From contig OY727103.1 of NCBI GenBank assembly GCA_963402885.1, positions 6,362,501-6,426,500 on the forward strand: a stretch of 64,000 nt of DNA, written 5' to 3'. Positions within the stretch are counted from its first letter, which is position 1. Each line of letters starts with the position of its first letter. The notes below the pieces were generated by a model. It was given only the letters and a program-made list of their open reading frames with translations, was not told where the DNA came from and made no database searches. Made by a program: the position numbers and the translations under genes. Below, in pieces: positions 47,576-60,371 of the stretch. This stretch comes from Antedon bifida. Its lineage: Eukaryota > Echinodermata > Crinoidea > Comatulida > Antedonidae.

Positions 47576-48733
47576 GAAGAACTCTACAAGTAGAATAATG
47601 AAAAATTAATGAAACGCCCCTATCAAACATGGTACATTCAAGTACCTTGTATCTTAATGTATAATAAAACCATTAAAAGCACAATACTCTTAACCTTAAA
47701 CCTCTGAAAAGTTGGGTAGACAAAGTGTGAACTTATTGAACACTAGGAATTGTACTCCTTCTCATCCCTTTCTCTTTTCTCTTTTTTTGGGTCGGTGGTT
47801 TTCAAACGACATTTTAAACCTTCCCTGTGTAATTCCAGTCATTTTGATTCCTCATGTGTATGGAGGTGTGCAATAGCAAAAATACTGTAATGGGCAAATA
47901 CAAATAAATGTTTTATCTTTTATAGTAAACATCAATTAGGTAGGCCATACCCAAGATCTATCAACTTGCCATCGAGATATTTGAAAAAACTCCACAGGCA
48001 ACATTGGCCTTAACAGCTGTTAATAAAGCTAAGTGTTAATACCAAACAAATGCTGATTCTCTATATGACTATCCAACACCTAAAGTTGAATAGTTGCCAT
48101 ATATGCCTTTCAGATTGACCATCAGGGACAATATTATTGCCCCTCTGACACATCGCTACGAACACCAACAGGCGCTTGGTTAACTGAGCGTCACTTTGTC
48201 CACTCAGCATAGACCAGAGAATGAAGTATAATCACTGCTGGTTTTTCCACTTTCTAATTATAGAACACATCGGTCAGCTGCGACTAAAACACAGATGGTC
48301 AAGGAAACACAGTAAATTTGTACAATACTCAAATATGGATATTACAATATAAAAGGAAATTATGAATGTTTATAATTTGTATTGATTATACCATAATTGC
48401 TGCATATAATATTTATGTTAACTAACAATCCATATAAAATAATTTAAATAATTGGTAAAGAGGTTAAACAGGATGTTCTTCAAAATCCCAAATTCTCTCC
48501 TGTGAAAACTGTTTTCTTAAAAGGAAATCGGAAAATAACGACCAGGACAATTATACCTACCCATTATTGACTGTACCATTGTTAGTTTGTGGGGTGTATG
48601 ACAATGTTATGTGTTGGCTTGTTTTCATAATGTATTACTTATTATATTTTTAATTAAGACAATGGTAGAGTCCATAATAGGTCTGTGTAGTTATTGTCCT
48701 TATTGTCTTTTTCTTTTGTTATTGATTCTTAAT

Positions 48734-48952
48734 AGGGACCACGTCAAAATTATTCTACTGCAGCTACTCACTACTCAGTATACTGAATTTGTTTACCTAA
48801 ATTATTTTGTTTTAAAGGCAGTCTTTAACATAAAAAACCAATGACGTATGATTACTCCAAAAATGGTTGCTCAAAAATTGCTGGTTAAAGAGTAAACAAA
48901 ATGTAGTTACTGCAGTAAATGCAGTTAAATAACTTTCATATGGTGATGTCAC
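48734..48952. mobile_element. Family T palindromic MITE, full length
   Basis: Starts AGGGACCACGTCAAAATTAT and TCTACTGCAGCTACT. Ends GTAGTTACTGCAGTAAATGC then a GGTGATGTC-type terminus. The TIRs are imperfect. Confidence 0.7.
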
Positions 48953-49929
48953 TTTCTGACTTCTTCAGTTTTTACAAAAACTGTTAAACTTAACTATACA
49001 AAACAATTAACATTAACAATTAGGCCTATCTATAATTCCATATTTTAGCCCTTGGAATATAAAGGAAGTGGAAAATAAAACTGGAAAGAATCAAGAAGGT
49101 ATTAAACGATTCGACTTTCCTCTGATTGAGTGCTACTAAGTTTGGGAAAAACAACAAAAGTTACATAGCAGCTTCAACATATACCACTTCCTAGTCATAA
49201 AAAAATAATAAATCTCAATATTATAATGTTTAGGAAGATATTACTGCTGCTGCAGATGTTGTAGTGGAATAGTTTTTTTTTATATTTCTCTGAAATCTTG
49301 TTAAGTCATTTTTAATAGTATTTTTCTAAATATAATTCAAATTTGATATGCACATCTACAGCAGGTTTATTGTTGATTTATTTATGATTTTTTTTACAAT
49401 TTATTTTTTATTTTTAGTAATGCTTCGCTGTAAAGTGGAGATTGTATCAGTTTTATACGTCCTTAGAGATCAAATATATTATAATTGGTCTTTGAAATTT
49501 GTATAATAAGTAGTTTTTCTCTACATTAATTACCAATGTTTTGCATTTTTTATTTTCTAAGTAATCTGTAGAGGATAAAAATAGTAGAACTACATGTGTC
49601 ATATGACGATATTACACTTAGTACTTTTCTATGATATGATAATGTTTTGTAGATTATGTATATTAATGTTAGATTTGTAGCTGGGGGACAACAAATCTAA
49701 GGGTAGGTGTGAAAGTCACTTTTCAGGTTGTCTTGAGTGGGTAAACAGTAGGTTGGGTAGAATGCTTGGTTTTAGATGGAAAGGTGGGTGTTTCCGCCCA
49801 CCTCAATCCAGCATAATTACATTCACTAACTAAAAACTACTCCCAAAAATTACAATTTTAAATAATTTCTACTATATTTAAACAGAGCATTATGGTATAT
49901 ACATACTTTATAGATATAATCGTCCTCAA

Positions 49930-50040
49930 GAGAAACTGAGGATTGAACCTCTATTGACCTATTCCCTATCTATGCACCTATCCAGGTCAGCACACCAGAA
50001 GATGATTCCCTGTTCTTTTCAAATAGTGTACCAAAGTTTT
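49930..50040. repeat. Dispersed repeat family R6-related copy
   Basis: AGGATTGAACCTCTATTGAC, TATGCACCTATCCAGGTCAG, ACACCAGAAGATGATTCCCT and TAGTGTACCAAAG. The GGATTGAACC word (GGTTCAATCC on the minus strand) looks like a tRNA B box, so the family may be a minus-strand SINE. The two ORFs at 49954-50268 overlap it. Confidence 0.5.
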
Positions 50041-50409
50041 GACAGTGCATGTATATGTACATGGGGCCAACTACTTTATGTCCCATCTGAAGAACGAGGT
50101 AATGAGAGTAAAACATCTTGGTCCAATTCCCTATTTTGGCAGTTTTTCTGCTTTTCAGAGAATATTTATCACTCATTCCTACTATTTCAGATAGTACAAC
50201 CATATTTAAATGGGAAAGTTGATTGTAAAGTACAGCAACAAAGGAAGGGAAAGTTGATGGAAATGTAACTTACGGAAGAGTAGTCAAAGGAATTTGCAAT
50301 AGAACATAAAACAATTATGAAAAATAATGATTTAAAAACCATACTTTGGCCATTTTGCAGTTTTAATGAAGTTATTCACGTCCATAGGGAAAAAACAAAC
50401 AAAAATAAT

Positions 50410-50640
50410 TATTCAACTTATATAAAAAGACAAAATAAAATAGTTAAATTTTACCCAGAAAAAAAGAAAGAAAATTTGAATATTTCTTTGCTTTAAATTA
50501 CAGGTAGGTTTTTTCAGGCAAATAATTTCTAAGCCAATCAAATTTTTGGTCAAAGTGAATAATTAGTATGCGACATTAAAAATGCATATGCAATTTTTTT
50601 TTTTTTTTCAGGGGGACGATATAACTTTGAACTACTAATT
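50410..50640. repeat. Dispersed repeat family R1 (copy 2)
   Basis: TTATATAAAAAGACAAAATA, GGTTTTTTCAGGCAAATAAT, AATTTTTGGTCAAAGTGAAT and TTTTCAGGGGGACGATATAA align with 1060-1335 in order. Confidence 0.6.
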
Positions 50641-51607
50641 AAATAGTGATGGACTAAATTATCTGTTAAGAATCAAATCATGTCTTTGAACATGCCGATG
50701 CCCTCGCAATAACTGTTAGCATGCCTTTAAACTAATATTAGTTTAGCCTGCAAGCTAGGGAGCCTCAGACAGTGGCAATGTTTTCCCTGCAGCGGTCCAA
50801 CTAATCCAATGACCTATATAATTTAATACAAATTATTTGAGCGATAAGGATTGGATCTACCGGTGTTACAACCAACACACAGCTGGCTTGTGACGTAATA
50901 CGCAAGGCGTGCACGGGTCTCCTGGGCTTAACGCTACTACTACACGCCGCATAATTGACAAGCTATGTTCTTCTCATTTTCAAAATGACATGGTAAATAG
51001 CTTTCTCATTATATGATATTAGTAGGAATAATAATTTCTTACAATAAGCCTACCCCAAGGTCTACTGAGCAGTAACTATCTTCTGTTTTGTTTTAACATT
51101 AACATAATTTGTATTGTAATAATAGTAATAATCCTACAATTACCAAATGCTAAAATATATACCAAAAAGGTAGGGTGTTGCAAAGGGTTTATAACACAAA
51201 AGCGAAATAGAAATTTCACCCTAAAGCTATCCTTAATTAATTCATAAATTAAATTATATCTATATATTGTAAATTTCTCTTATTATATACAGTAATATCA
51301 ATTGTGATTAATTTTTGTTTTAATTACTTAAAATTTTAAATTGTAAATTGATAATATGGATGTATGCAGACTGAAAAATCTAAACACACATAGAATTTAA
51401 ATGTTAAATTTAATCAAATTAATAATTTATACTTGTAAATTCTACCGACAATGCCTGCAACCAGCACAAATCAGCAACAAGAAAATTAAGCAAATTTGAT
51501 AATGGGACTAGACATATCACATGTATAATTATCAAACTAATTAATAATTAACATAAATTAATCTTATTGCAAAAGACAGAGAATACACAAACCAGAAATG
51601 GTGATTG

Positions 51608-51665
51608 CCGCTTACCTAGATAGACCAACAAATATGCTTTATTCTCCTCAAAGAGCGAGATATTG
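51608..51665 (-). mobile_element. Family V MITE end, reverse copy
   Basis: CCGCTTACCTAGATAGACCA then ACAAATATGCTTTATTCTCC. Several substitutions. Confidence 0.6.
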
Positions 51666-51714
51666 AAAAGTAAAACATTCATTGAACACCACATTCTATA
51701 ATGGTATTAAGTCA

Positions 51715-51830
51715 ATCATTTTTTTTTCGATCCAATTTTTGGTAAAAGTGAATGACTATAATGGAACATCAAAATGGAATATACAAAAGAAAAGAAAAAA
51801 GGGGGGACAATATATCTTTAATATACAGTA
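51715..51830. repeat. Dispersed repeat family R1 (copy 3)
   Basis: CGATCCAATTTTTGGTAAAA then GTGAATGACTATAATGGAAC and GGGGGGACAATATATCTTTA. Confidence 0.6.
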
Positions 51831-51864
51831 CAGCCTATTTTAAAATACAGTATAAAAAGTTATA

Positions 51865-51965
51865 TTACATAGCCGCTTCAGGATATATATATTCCTTCGA
51901 ACATAATATCATTCTCTCTGGGATGTCAAATCTTATATTTCACCTCTAAGCAGGCAATATCTGTA
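51865..51965. repeat. Dispersed repeat family R5 (copy 2)
   Basis: CCGCTTCAGGATATATATAT, GGGATGTCAAATCTTATATT and CACCTCTAAGCAGGCAATAT match 17345-17455. Confidence 0.65.
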
Positions 51966-52101
51966 TAATACACAGTATACAATAGAATACAATATAGGCC
52001 TATTCTATTATAAGTATTTTTTTACACCTGTGTAAACCACAGAAATGGGAGATAAATTTTGAATTACTGGTTGAACGACATAACTACCTAATCGACTCGC
52101 T

Positions 52102-52259
52102 TGTTGAAACACCATTTAACTGGGTGTTGGAACGCCATATAACTGGGTTTTGGAACGCCATTTAACTGGGTGTTGAAACTCCATTTAACTGGGTGTTGGA
52201 ACGCCATTTAACTGGGTGTTGGAACGCCATTTAACTGGGTGTTGAAACGCCATTTAACT
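52102..52259. repeat. 23-bp minisatellite, seven copies
   Basis: The word CCATTTAACT recurs at 23-bp steps from 52112 to 52250. The unit is close to GGGTGTTGGAACGCCATTTAACT. Low divergence. Confidence 0.95.
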
Positions 52260-52970
52260 AATTAATATTGCTGTGCAATAGTTAGCACAACCATGTAACT
52301 GTTTGAGTGCATTGCATTTTGGGTAATATTAACATTTCCATCGATATCTACCCTCTTATTTAAATAGTTTTCTTTTTTGAGAATAACATTTTCATTTCAC
52401 CTGAAAAGTCAAAGAACTTTGGCAAATCGCAGACCAGGTTTACCAATAACAAAGCTACTCTTAGCAATGACAAACAACCAGTCACTGCCAAATGAAAACT
52501 TGTCTACAACAAGTAATAATGTCGAACACGTACGTATCTAACTACTAGTTCAACGTACAAATAATTGTATACAGATATTTTATTTTAATATTATAAATTT
52601 TATTTTTCGATTAATATATAATATAAACATTATTTGGCATACAGTATATAAGACAAAATTAACTCTAGACCACCAATACATTTCAGAAAAATCGAACCTT
52701 TAGATTTGATATAGTTAATTTTTAAATATCAAGGCTATATGCAAGAGAGATTCCTGAAGTCACATACATCAATATCTGTTTTCAAATCAGTGTAAATTAA
52801 AGTTAAATTAAACCAATAAATTTAGGATTTTTTAATCGGCACAAAATATACTAAGAACTAATGTAAACACACAGATAAAATTTGAAGAGACAAATGTAAT
52901 CAAATCGAAGCCAGACTCATTAAAGATCGAAATCGAACATCATTTTAAAAAGCAATGAAGTACGTCTTTA

Positions 52971-53522
52971 GGCAATCAATGACCAAACTCTATGGAGTAG
53001 CTTGGCTGGCTTGGGACAGAAAACAACACAATATAATCAGTAGAAAAGGGGCTTAGAGTGGTTTAAGATGGGGTACCAAAAGGTCGCTAAGCTGCCTTGT
53101 TTCTGTTCATTTTGAGATACTTCATAAAGAGGCCTTCTTACAGAGATTAATGCTCTTATGACCAATGAAATAAATCGGCAATCAATGGCCAAACTCTATG
53201 GACTAGTAGGGTTATTTGACAGATCTGGCTTGGGACAGAAAACAACACAATAAAATCAGTTGAAAAGGGGCTTAGAGTGGTTTAAGATGGGGTACCAAAA
53301 GGTCGCTAAGCTGCCTTGTTTCTGTTCATTTTGAGATACTCCACAAAGAGGCCTTCTTGCAGAGATTAATGCTCTTATGACCAATGAAATACAACAGGCA
53401 ATCAATGGCCAAACTATATGGACTAGTAGCGCTGTTTGACAGATCTGGCTTGGGACAGAAAACAACACAATACAATCAGTTGAAATGAGTGGTTTAAGAT
53501 GGGGTACCAAAAGTCGTTAAGC
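52971..53522. repeat. Tandem repeat of 206-220 bp, 2.6 copies
   Basis: GGCAATCAATG begins units at 52971, 53177 and 53397. They share CTTGGGACAGAAAACAACAC, GAGTGGTTTAAGATGGGGTA and GGTCGCTAAGCTGCCTTGTT. The third copy is cut near 53520. The 84-codon minus-strand ORF 53256-53510 reads across it and is not supported. Confidence 0.92.
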
Positions 53523-53904
53523 TGCATTTTTTTTCCAAATAGGGTAGATAGAGATTGATAAGATGTAGATATATTACTCTACATCTCACTGTACATATAA
53601 TTATTTCCTTGCCATCAATAATTGTCTTTTTTCATCGTTACAAAATGACATGCTGAATATAAAGGTGAACAAATTGATATCTGAATGCAAGACGTGAATA
53701 AATTTACCTCCAATTTGTAGAAAACAGAAATAAAAATTAAATGATGTTTTCAGAATAATCCAATCTCTAACACTTTGAACACTTAAACAAAATGTCATTT
53801 TTATTAAGATGCCTGGAATATCAATAAACTTACTAAGTAATGCAATTCTTTCTCATTTTCATGTACATGTATGTCATCTTACTTGTCGAAACATGGTGAG
53901 GTAT

Positions 53905-54005
53905 GCATATGTGGAGATGATACCACTATATTGGAGAGGCAATCATTCATTCATTCTCACAAAGGAAAAGGCCTATGTTGGTTTATCCAGGTAAATTGGC
54001 ACGGA
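53905..54005 (+). mobile_element. Family V MITE
   Basis: GGAGATGATACCACTATATT, GGAGAGGCA, GGAAAAGGCCTATGTTGG and TTTATCCAGGTAAATTGGCA. The end matches 21724 and 24960. Confidence 0.75.
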
Positions 54006-54631
54006 GTAGAAGACAGTTTGTACAAAGTTGTAGTTCTATATATGGGTCTATATTTATTGGGTTCATATAATAAATTTACTCAACCACAACAGATTACTTC
54101 AAAAGTTTAAGGGTGCAAATGTGTGAATTTCAACATAATTTTAATGAAATAAAATATTTTAGATGTTAAACTATAAATATTTATATGGAAAATGATGAAA
54201 CCAGTGTAAGTATAAACTAGGTGAAGTATGAAAATACATTATTCATGAACGTAAGATAAGACTATAGGAGGAGAGCTTTCCGATTTTAAATTTCTAATAA
54301 TATTTGATAAGAACAATACGATTAACAGAAAAACAAAATCAGATTTTTAAAATATATTCAAATAAAATGCGAAGAATCATAAATTGGCTCAAAGCCAATT
54401 TTTTTCGCATAATATTATATACAATAGTTTACATAATCAATTCAAACTCAAACTGTATTTTCTGGAATTCTAAACCACATATTTTTTTTAAGACCACATT
54501 TCTATGCATATTTGTAATAGTAGGTTCATAACCTTATGTTTTGTTTCTACGTATTAAAGTATACAGATTGCAAGCAATGAAATACTGTACGTGCCATCCT
54601 CAAACGATTCAATATTTCAAATAATAACACA

Positions 54632-55050
54632 CATGAGTATATCCTTGCCATTTGATTGGTTACTTTTGCATCATGTGTCATAGAGAGTTAGTTATATTGC
54701 ATGATATACAAATAATGAATGGGTTTCACCTCCTGAAAAAAAATTTTCATACTTTTCTTTCTTTTTGTAACATTGCACTAATAAACATTCATTATTTGTA
54801 TAATATTTAATGGTAAATTATACATAAGTATATCTTAGCCATTTGATTGGTTAATTTTGTATCATGTGTCATTCAGAGTCAGTTATATTGCATGCATACA
54901 AATAATAAATGGACTTAACCACACGAAAATAGTTCATCTTTCATTTATTTGTACCATTGCACTCATAAACATTCATTATTTGTATATTATATATTGAATG
55001 GCAATAAATCGAAAGTAACCAATCAAATGATCAGGATACACTCAAGTATG
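54632..55050. mobile_element. Nested MITE family P copies in a larger inverted/direct repeat
   Basis: Two small elements with TIRs ATACAAATAATGAATG / CATTCATTATTTGTAT lie at 54706-54801 and 54896-54985. The flanking CCATTTGATTGGTTA and TCATGTGTCAT..AGAGT block occurs twice directly (54650 and 54840). It occurs once inverted (GAAAGTAACCAATCAAATGA, near 55009). The outer ends are therefore also inverted repeats, suggesting an old element with insertions or a duplication. Confidence 0.65.
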
Positions 55051-55609
55051 TTATAAAAAATAAATAAGGAATGTTTTGTTGTTGAAATTTCGAAAACATT
55101 GATGAAGAAGAAACTGAAGTATGACAGCTAAAACTTTACACCAGATAAATCACTGTAAAAACAGATCGCAATTAAAGTCTAAAGAAAATGAATTTGCAAC
55201 ATCAACAAAACATGAATCTGATGACTTGAAATCAGCCGTTTTCTATATATCAAAAATATATATATATATATATACAGCAAAAAATGAAAGTACACGAAAT
55301 GAGTTATGACTAGGCAATTATCCGTATAATTGCAGTCTCAGATTCAATCCAAAATGTTTACAAAAGTATGTCTCCTTCCAAGAAAATTCTTTTATGGTAC
55401 ATTACTTACAATTCTTTTCTGTAATTGTACTGGAATAAAAAAAACAATAATGCGTTTTCATTTTTCAACTCAAAACTAAATACACATTACAAGATGTTGG
55501 AACGTTTGTATTATAATATTTGTGATTCTTACCTACTTTTAACAATCAACTTTTTTGTTTATTAATGTCTGTTTCTTCTTTACTTTATATCATTTTTTTT
55601 TTCATTTTT

Positions 55610-57196
55610 AGTTATCCGCTTGGTATACCAAGCGGATAACTCCTTGTAATTGTATGAGATCAATATTTTTTTTCTGTATTATTCTTCTTTCCTTCCTTCC
55701 TTTTTGTGAGTCGTGTTCCTCTAAAATGTGTAAACATAACATTTCATAACTTTGACAACATATGGGCATTTACGTGAAGTTGTGCACCTCCTATTTTTGA
55801 ATGACGTCATAGTTGCGCAACGTGACTTATGCGCAATTTTATGAATTTCAATGATTGATCATAGATTAAAAACCAAAAGTCATTTAGTATTGACACTTTG
55901 ACAAAATTTAAGTCATATCAGGGGCAAACTTTCTACGGATTAAAAATGGCATGTTTGACAAGAAGTTACGCGCGCACACGCATTTAAAATTTCAAAATGC
56001 GCAAAATTAATTTCTAATCAACTTTTTACGCGTTTCTTGTCATTTTGAGCATGTCAAAAATTCCCACGGGCGCGCAATTTTTTATGCGCGCGGTGCGCAC
56101 ATAGCGTTAAAAACATATTTTTTTCTCTTGAATTATATTTTTCAAGCCTTTCCCAGTGATTTTGAAAACAATTTAGACCTTTTCCAGTTTAAATAACGCC
56201 ATACGAACACGTTGAATTAGACAATTCGTGCGCGTTTTTTATGAAAAAGCTTAAAAAATCGTCAAAATTATGTCTTTTTTTAAACAGTCATAGTTTCTAA
56301 AGTAAACCGTTAACCGTTTATTTTTATTACAAAATCTAGAAGTTGATGAGTTGTAGATATCGGATCATGCATCAATAAGGCTAAAAAAACATTGTGACGT
56401 CATCGTATGGCCACACGAATGTAAAATATAGGATTTTTGTCTCTTTCGTTATTGCTCATCACATTCAATGGAGCGCATCGCGCTTATCTGTATTCCTTTT
56501 TCTCCTACATTTATATATTGTGTAGGTCAATCAACTTTCTTTAGCATGAGATAAAAATATTTTAATTTTTATGACGTCATCATGCCTAAAAATTTTAATT
56601 ACGTGGGTCATTAATTTCATCTTTACAGTAAATTTTAATCTGTAATAGCTCGTAAGAATAAAATGTGATAATCACGATTAAAACGTTTTCTGGAAGCTAT
56701 TGGATTGTAGATACGAATTCATGTAAACATTTTGCCAATCGGATGTTGTGACGTCATCATATGGCCAGTTGGATAAAAAAAGTCGTATTTTCATATTTTG
56801 CGTAATAGTTCATCACATTTAAAAGGGTGCGCATCTATATTTTACGTATTCAAATTTCTTCTACACGTTAATATGTTGTTCCTGAGATAATTTCCTTCTG
56901 AAATTGCTATCTAAGTGTTTCATTTTGATACCGTCGCCATGTTAAAAATTGGAATAAATGGCGGGTCCCGTAATTTCACCTATTCTACACTGTATGTAAT
57001 ATGTATACAGCTTATACTGTTTGCATGTATATACTATATGACACAAAATTCAGCACTAACAGCATGTCATATTCTTCAGTTCTTGTCATAATGCCATAAT
57101 CTTTATCTGTGTGCAATATTCCAACGTATGACGTGCACGTGGCGTTTGTCGTGGTGCGGATAACTAACTCGTCAAAGTGACGAGTTTCATGTCTAG
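55610..57196 (+). mobile_element. Helitron/Helentron-like non-autonomous element (about 1.6 kb)
   Basis: The left end is a perfect 32-bp palindrome whose half is AGTTATCCGCTTGGTA (55610-55641). Near the right end GCGGATAACT (57156-57165) repeats the left terminus in inverse. It is followed at once by a hairpin with arms AACTCGTCA and TGACGAGTT (57166-57174, 57178-57186), and 6-10 nt later by CTAG (57193-57196). An inverse match placed subterminally before a hairpin is a published trait of Helentron/Helitron2 ends. A hairpin followed by CTRR is the trait of classical Helitron 3' ends. The interior is rich in CpG (GCGCGC words), has two related blocks of about 360 bp and four TGACGTCA sites, and no Rep/helicase ORF. 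Confidence 0.6.
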
Positions 57197-57518
57197 TTTT
57201 ATTTATTTTTTTAAATTTTAAATCATTATCAATTATATTAAAATTCCGAAATATTGAATCAAGCAAGCAACGCTTTCTCACCAAAAATTGAGTCAAAATT
57301 TTCGAACTATTTTAAAAATAAAATCTCCACAAAACATAATTTTACAGTGAAGAAGTGTTTTCAATTGTCCATGCTTGTCAATGCATTAACGAATTGTACA
57401 AATTCACAGATTCCAATTGAATATAATAAGTAATTAAATAAAATTCTGGTTTTGAATAATTAATAATTTTGAATTATTTCAAAAATGATTTTATCACAGA
57501 TTTGGAAGAAATTGTTAA

Positions 57519-57667
57519 AGCTCTGTCTACACTATCAAACTAGTTTGTGCCCAAATATGATAGTGATATGCCCAGATAGGGTAGTGATATGACATCATCA
57601 TATCCATATATGGATCACAAATCACATCTTTTAGTGACATAAAGGTTGATAGTGTAGACAGAGCTCA
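57519..57667. mobile_element. MITE family D (149 bp)
   Basis: Left end AGCTCTGTCTACACTATCAA and right end TTGATAGTGTAGACAGAGCT are perfect 20-bp inverted repeats. The interior (CCAAATATGATAGTGATATG, TGACATCATCATATCC) has no ORF. No convincing long target duplication (TAA versus CAA flanks). Confidence 0.9.
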
Positions 57668-58794
57668 AGAATTCACTGTGAGTTTGGTATCAAAACTCTT
57701 GTCATTTAAGACCTTATATTCTGACAAAAAACACAAGTCTGACAACATATTCGGTACAAAAATACAGAAGAAAAAAAATGGAGATACAAAGTGTTGATAG
57801 AACTGCTACGTTATATTTCAGAATGGGTTACTTGGTGAAATACATTCTATAAATAGAACCAATCCATAAACATTATAACTAACATGCTGATAAACTACCC
57901 AATATCTGAGAGATTCCTCTTAGGAAACTAAAAACGTATAATAAATCTTATGTCCCCTACTGATATTCAGAGGCCTACTTTCTACAGTCAATTTGACAGA
58001 TTCGTAAGTCCTACTTTTAAGAAATTCATTTATTGAGACGCCCACTTGAAAAAGGCAAACACTTTTTATGCTCAAGAGTGATAAGTATGGAACGCAAATG
58101 TACACAGATTAAAATATTTTAGTTTTGAGTGTTCCCACTAATCACTTATGCCAGTCCTATCTAACAAATATACCGCACATCATGCACGGGTATACAGTAC
58201 GCTCACCTCAGAACCCCCACAGCCTCCTAACCGCTCATCCCCATCTCTTTTAACAGTACAGTAACATTTGTTTTACATTTACAACCAGAAATACAAAAAA
58301 AAATATGTTCTGTGGACGATGTTTTTAATGAATAGCAACATAATTTCATAGTACACATTATTTATTCTTTACAATTAGAAAACAAATCATAATAAGAAAA
58401 TATAAATCCGGTTTGGCTTGGTTAATTAAGACTTCCGTCCTCATAAAATAATTTGAAAAAATAAAAAATATCTAATTTATACAAGATTCGTTACTTGTAA
58501 TTGTTTGTAACTACTGTGGAGTAGTAATTGGTCAGATGTTTTGCCCTACTCTGACGTAATTTGTACTTTATACCAAGTACATTGACATTACTTACTTTGC
58601 GAAATTTTTTTAATTGTTGATACGTTGCATAATATGTGTAATTAAGACCAATGTTAGGATTTCAACATGCTTATCATAACATAAGGATAACCAGTTAAGA
58701 AGTTGAGCCAAAACAAGTTTGAATGTTATTAACTCTGCATAAACACAATAAACATCATGTTCTATATTATCATGTATCTTTGGGTAATGGCTGG

Positions 58795-58935
58795 CTTATG
58801 TCTTGCACCTTTGCGTTTAAACTAAGCCTGGGACAACTTAGGCCTTTGACAACCTGTTTTTGACCAGAGATTGTTCCCTTTTCTGGCGACAACCACACCA
58901 CTTTATTTCTTGTGGCTACATCACTGTAGGTAGTG
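58795..58935. repeat. Dispersed repeat family R2 (copy 3)
   Basis: TTAGGCCTTTGACAACCTG, GACCAGAGATTGTTCCCTTT, TCTGGCGACAACC and CCACTTTATTTCTTGTGGCT. Aligned with 5822 and 45135. The 61-codon ORF on the minus strand overlaps it. Confidence 0.75.
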
Positions 58936-60162
58936 GCATTGTCAACTCCACTCACTATGCCACATCCTTGGCTACGACAGCTACATACCCCATCTTAGGT
59001 AACAAGCCAATTCCAGCGACACTTGGATAATTTTGAAGATAATTACCAATGACTAACTTAATGTTTTCTAATGTACAGTATAGAGAAAATTTGATAAAAC
59101 AAACTATTTAGCTGCTCTGTGATACAAAAGTATATGATTTGTTTGGGAGTAAAATAATGGTTTTTGGGAAAGAAAGTAAGAAATTGGAAGTCAATATATT
59201 AATGTGGCCATATTTAAATGGCCAAAAAGGCCATCAGAAAAGTGTAAAATTTAAGTGATTCTGGGCAGGTACTTTTAAAATGTAAAATATACTTGTACTT
59301 CATTGTCTAATGCCATTCATTAATATAACAAATGCTATATTATACAAATTTTACAAATATTATTATGAATATTTTGTAAACAAATTACATACATAAGTAA
59401 ACAAAATTATAATCAGATAATACAACATTATAGTAATATGCACACAATTACCATGACACCATGAATAGTACAGTGTTTCTTAAATAATATTATTAATCAA
59501 AATATGTAAACTAAAATCAGATATGACCCCAAATAAGAGGTCACAACAGAAGACGCCAACACATACTTGGTTAACATATTCATTAAGGTATAGATCTATT
59601 TATGCTTGAGTAACTCATGCATAGTTTACGCTTGAGTAACTCATGAATATTCATTTCTATCAACTCAATCCAGTCATTGCAGTCAGAGGTTGCTGAATAG
59701 AAGCAGACTTGGCGATCATATTGATCGCATCGAGAATTACATATGCGGTAGCAATAACCTCGAAAATATATCTTACAAACACATTGTTAGATTTATAACA
59801 ATGCCGTAATGACATTTATGTTGCCTTTGCGATGGTCGTTTCATAGTATTTGATCGTATCGTAATATTACGACAAATTAGCACAATATACATACATTAAC
59901 ACAAACATTAATGAACTTCCTTTCTTTAACCATTTACATTTTTCTGAAGAAATCAATCTCATATTGATGTGTGCCGAGTATTTTCATCAAGGTTTTCATG
60001 ACATTGTGGAATCAATTGTTATAATTAGAATAGAGAATTTGTGATACGATACCAGCATATAGCGAATATAGAGAATCATCGCAACGAAGCCAGTAAAAAC
60101 ATATGCATGCAAGTATAAATATTAAAACACCACATTATCAATACTAATAAATATTCTGACAT

Positions 60163-60330
60163 AACTATAATATTGCATAATTACTAATTTTTGTTTTGGA
60201 CCATTTTATCTTGTGTATTGTTGTAAATATATGCTTATATTCTGACATAACTATGTATAAATAATATTGCATAATTATTAATTTTTATTTTGGACCGTTT
60301 TATCTTGTGTATTGTTGTAAATTATGTTTA
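60163..60330. repeat. Tandem duplication of about 85 bp
   Basis: ATAACTAT, AATATTGCATAATTA.TAAT and TTTTATCTTGTGTATTGTTG occur in both 60163-60230 and 60246-60325. Confidence 0.85.
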
Positions 60331-60371
60331 TACTATATGTTTTGTGGTATAGTAATTAACACCGTAGAATC

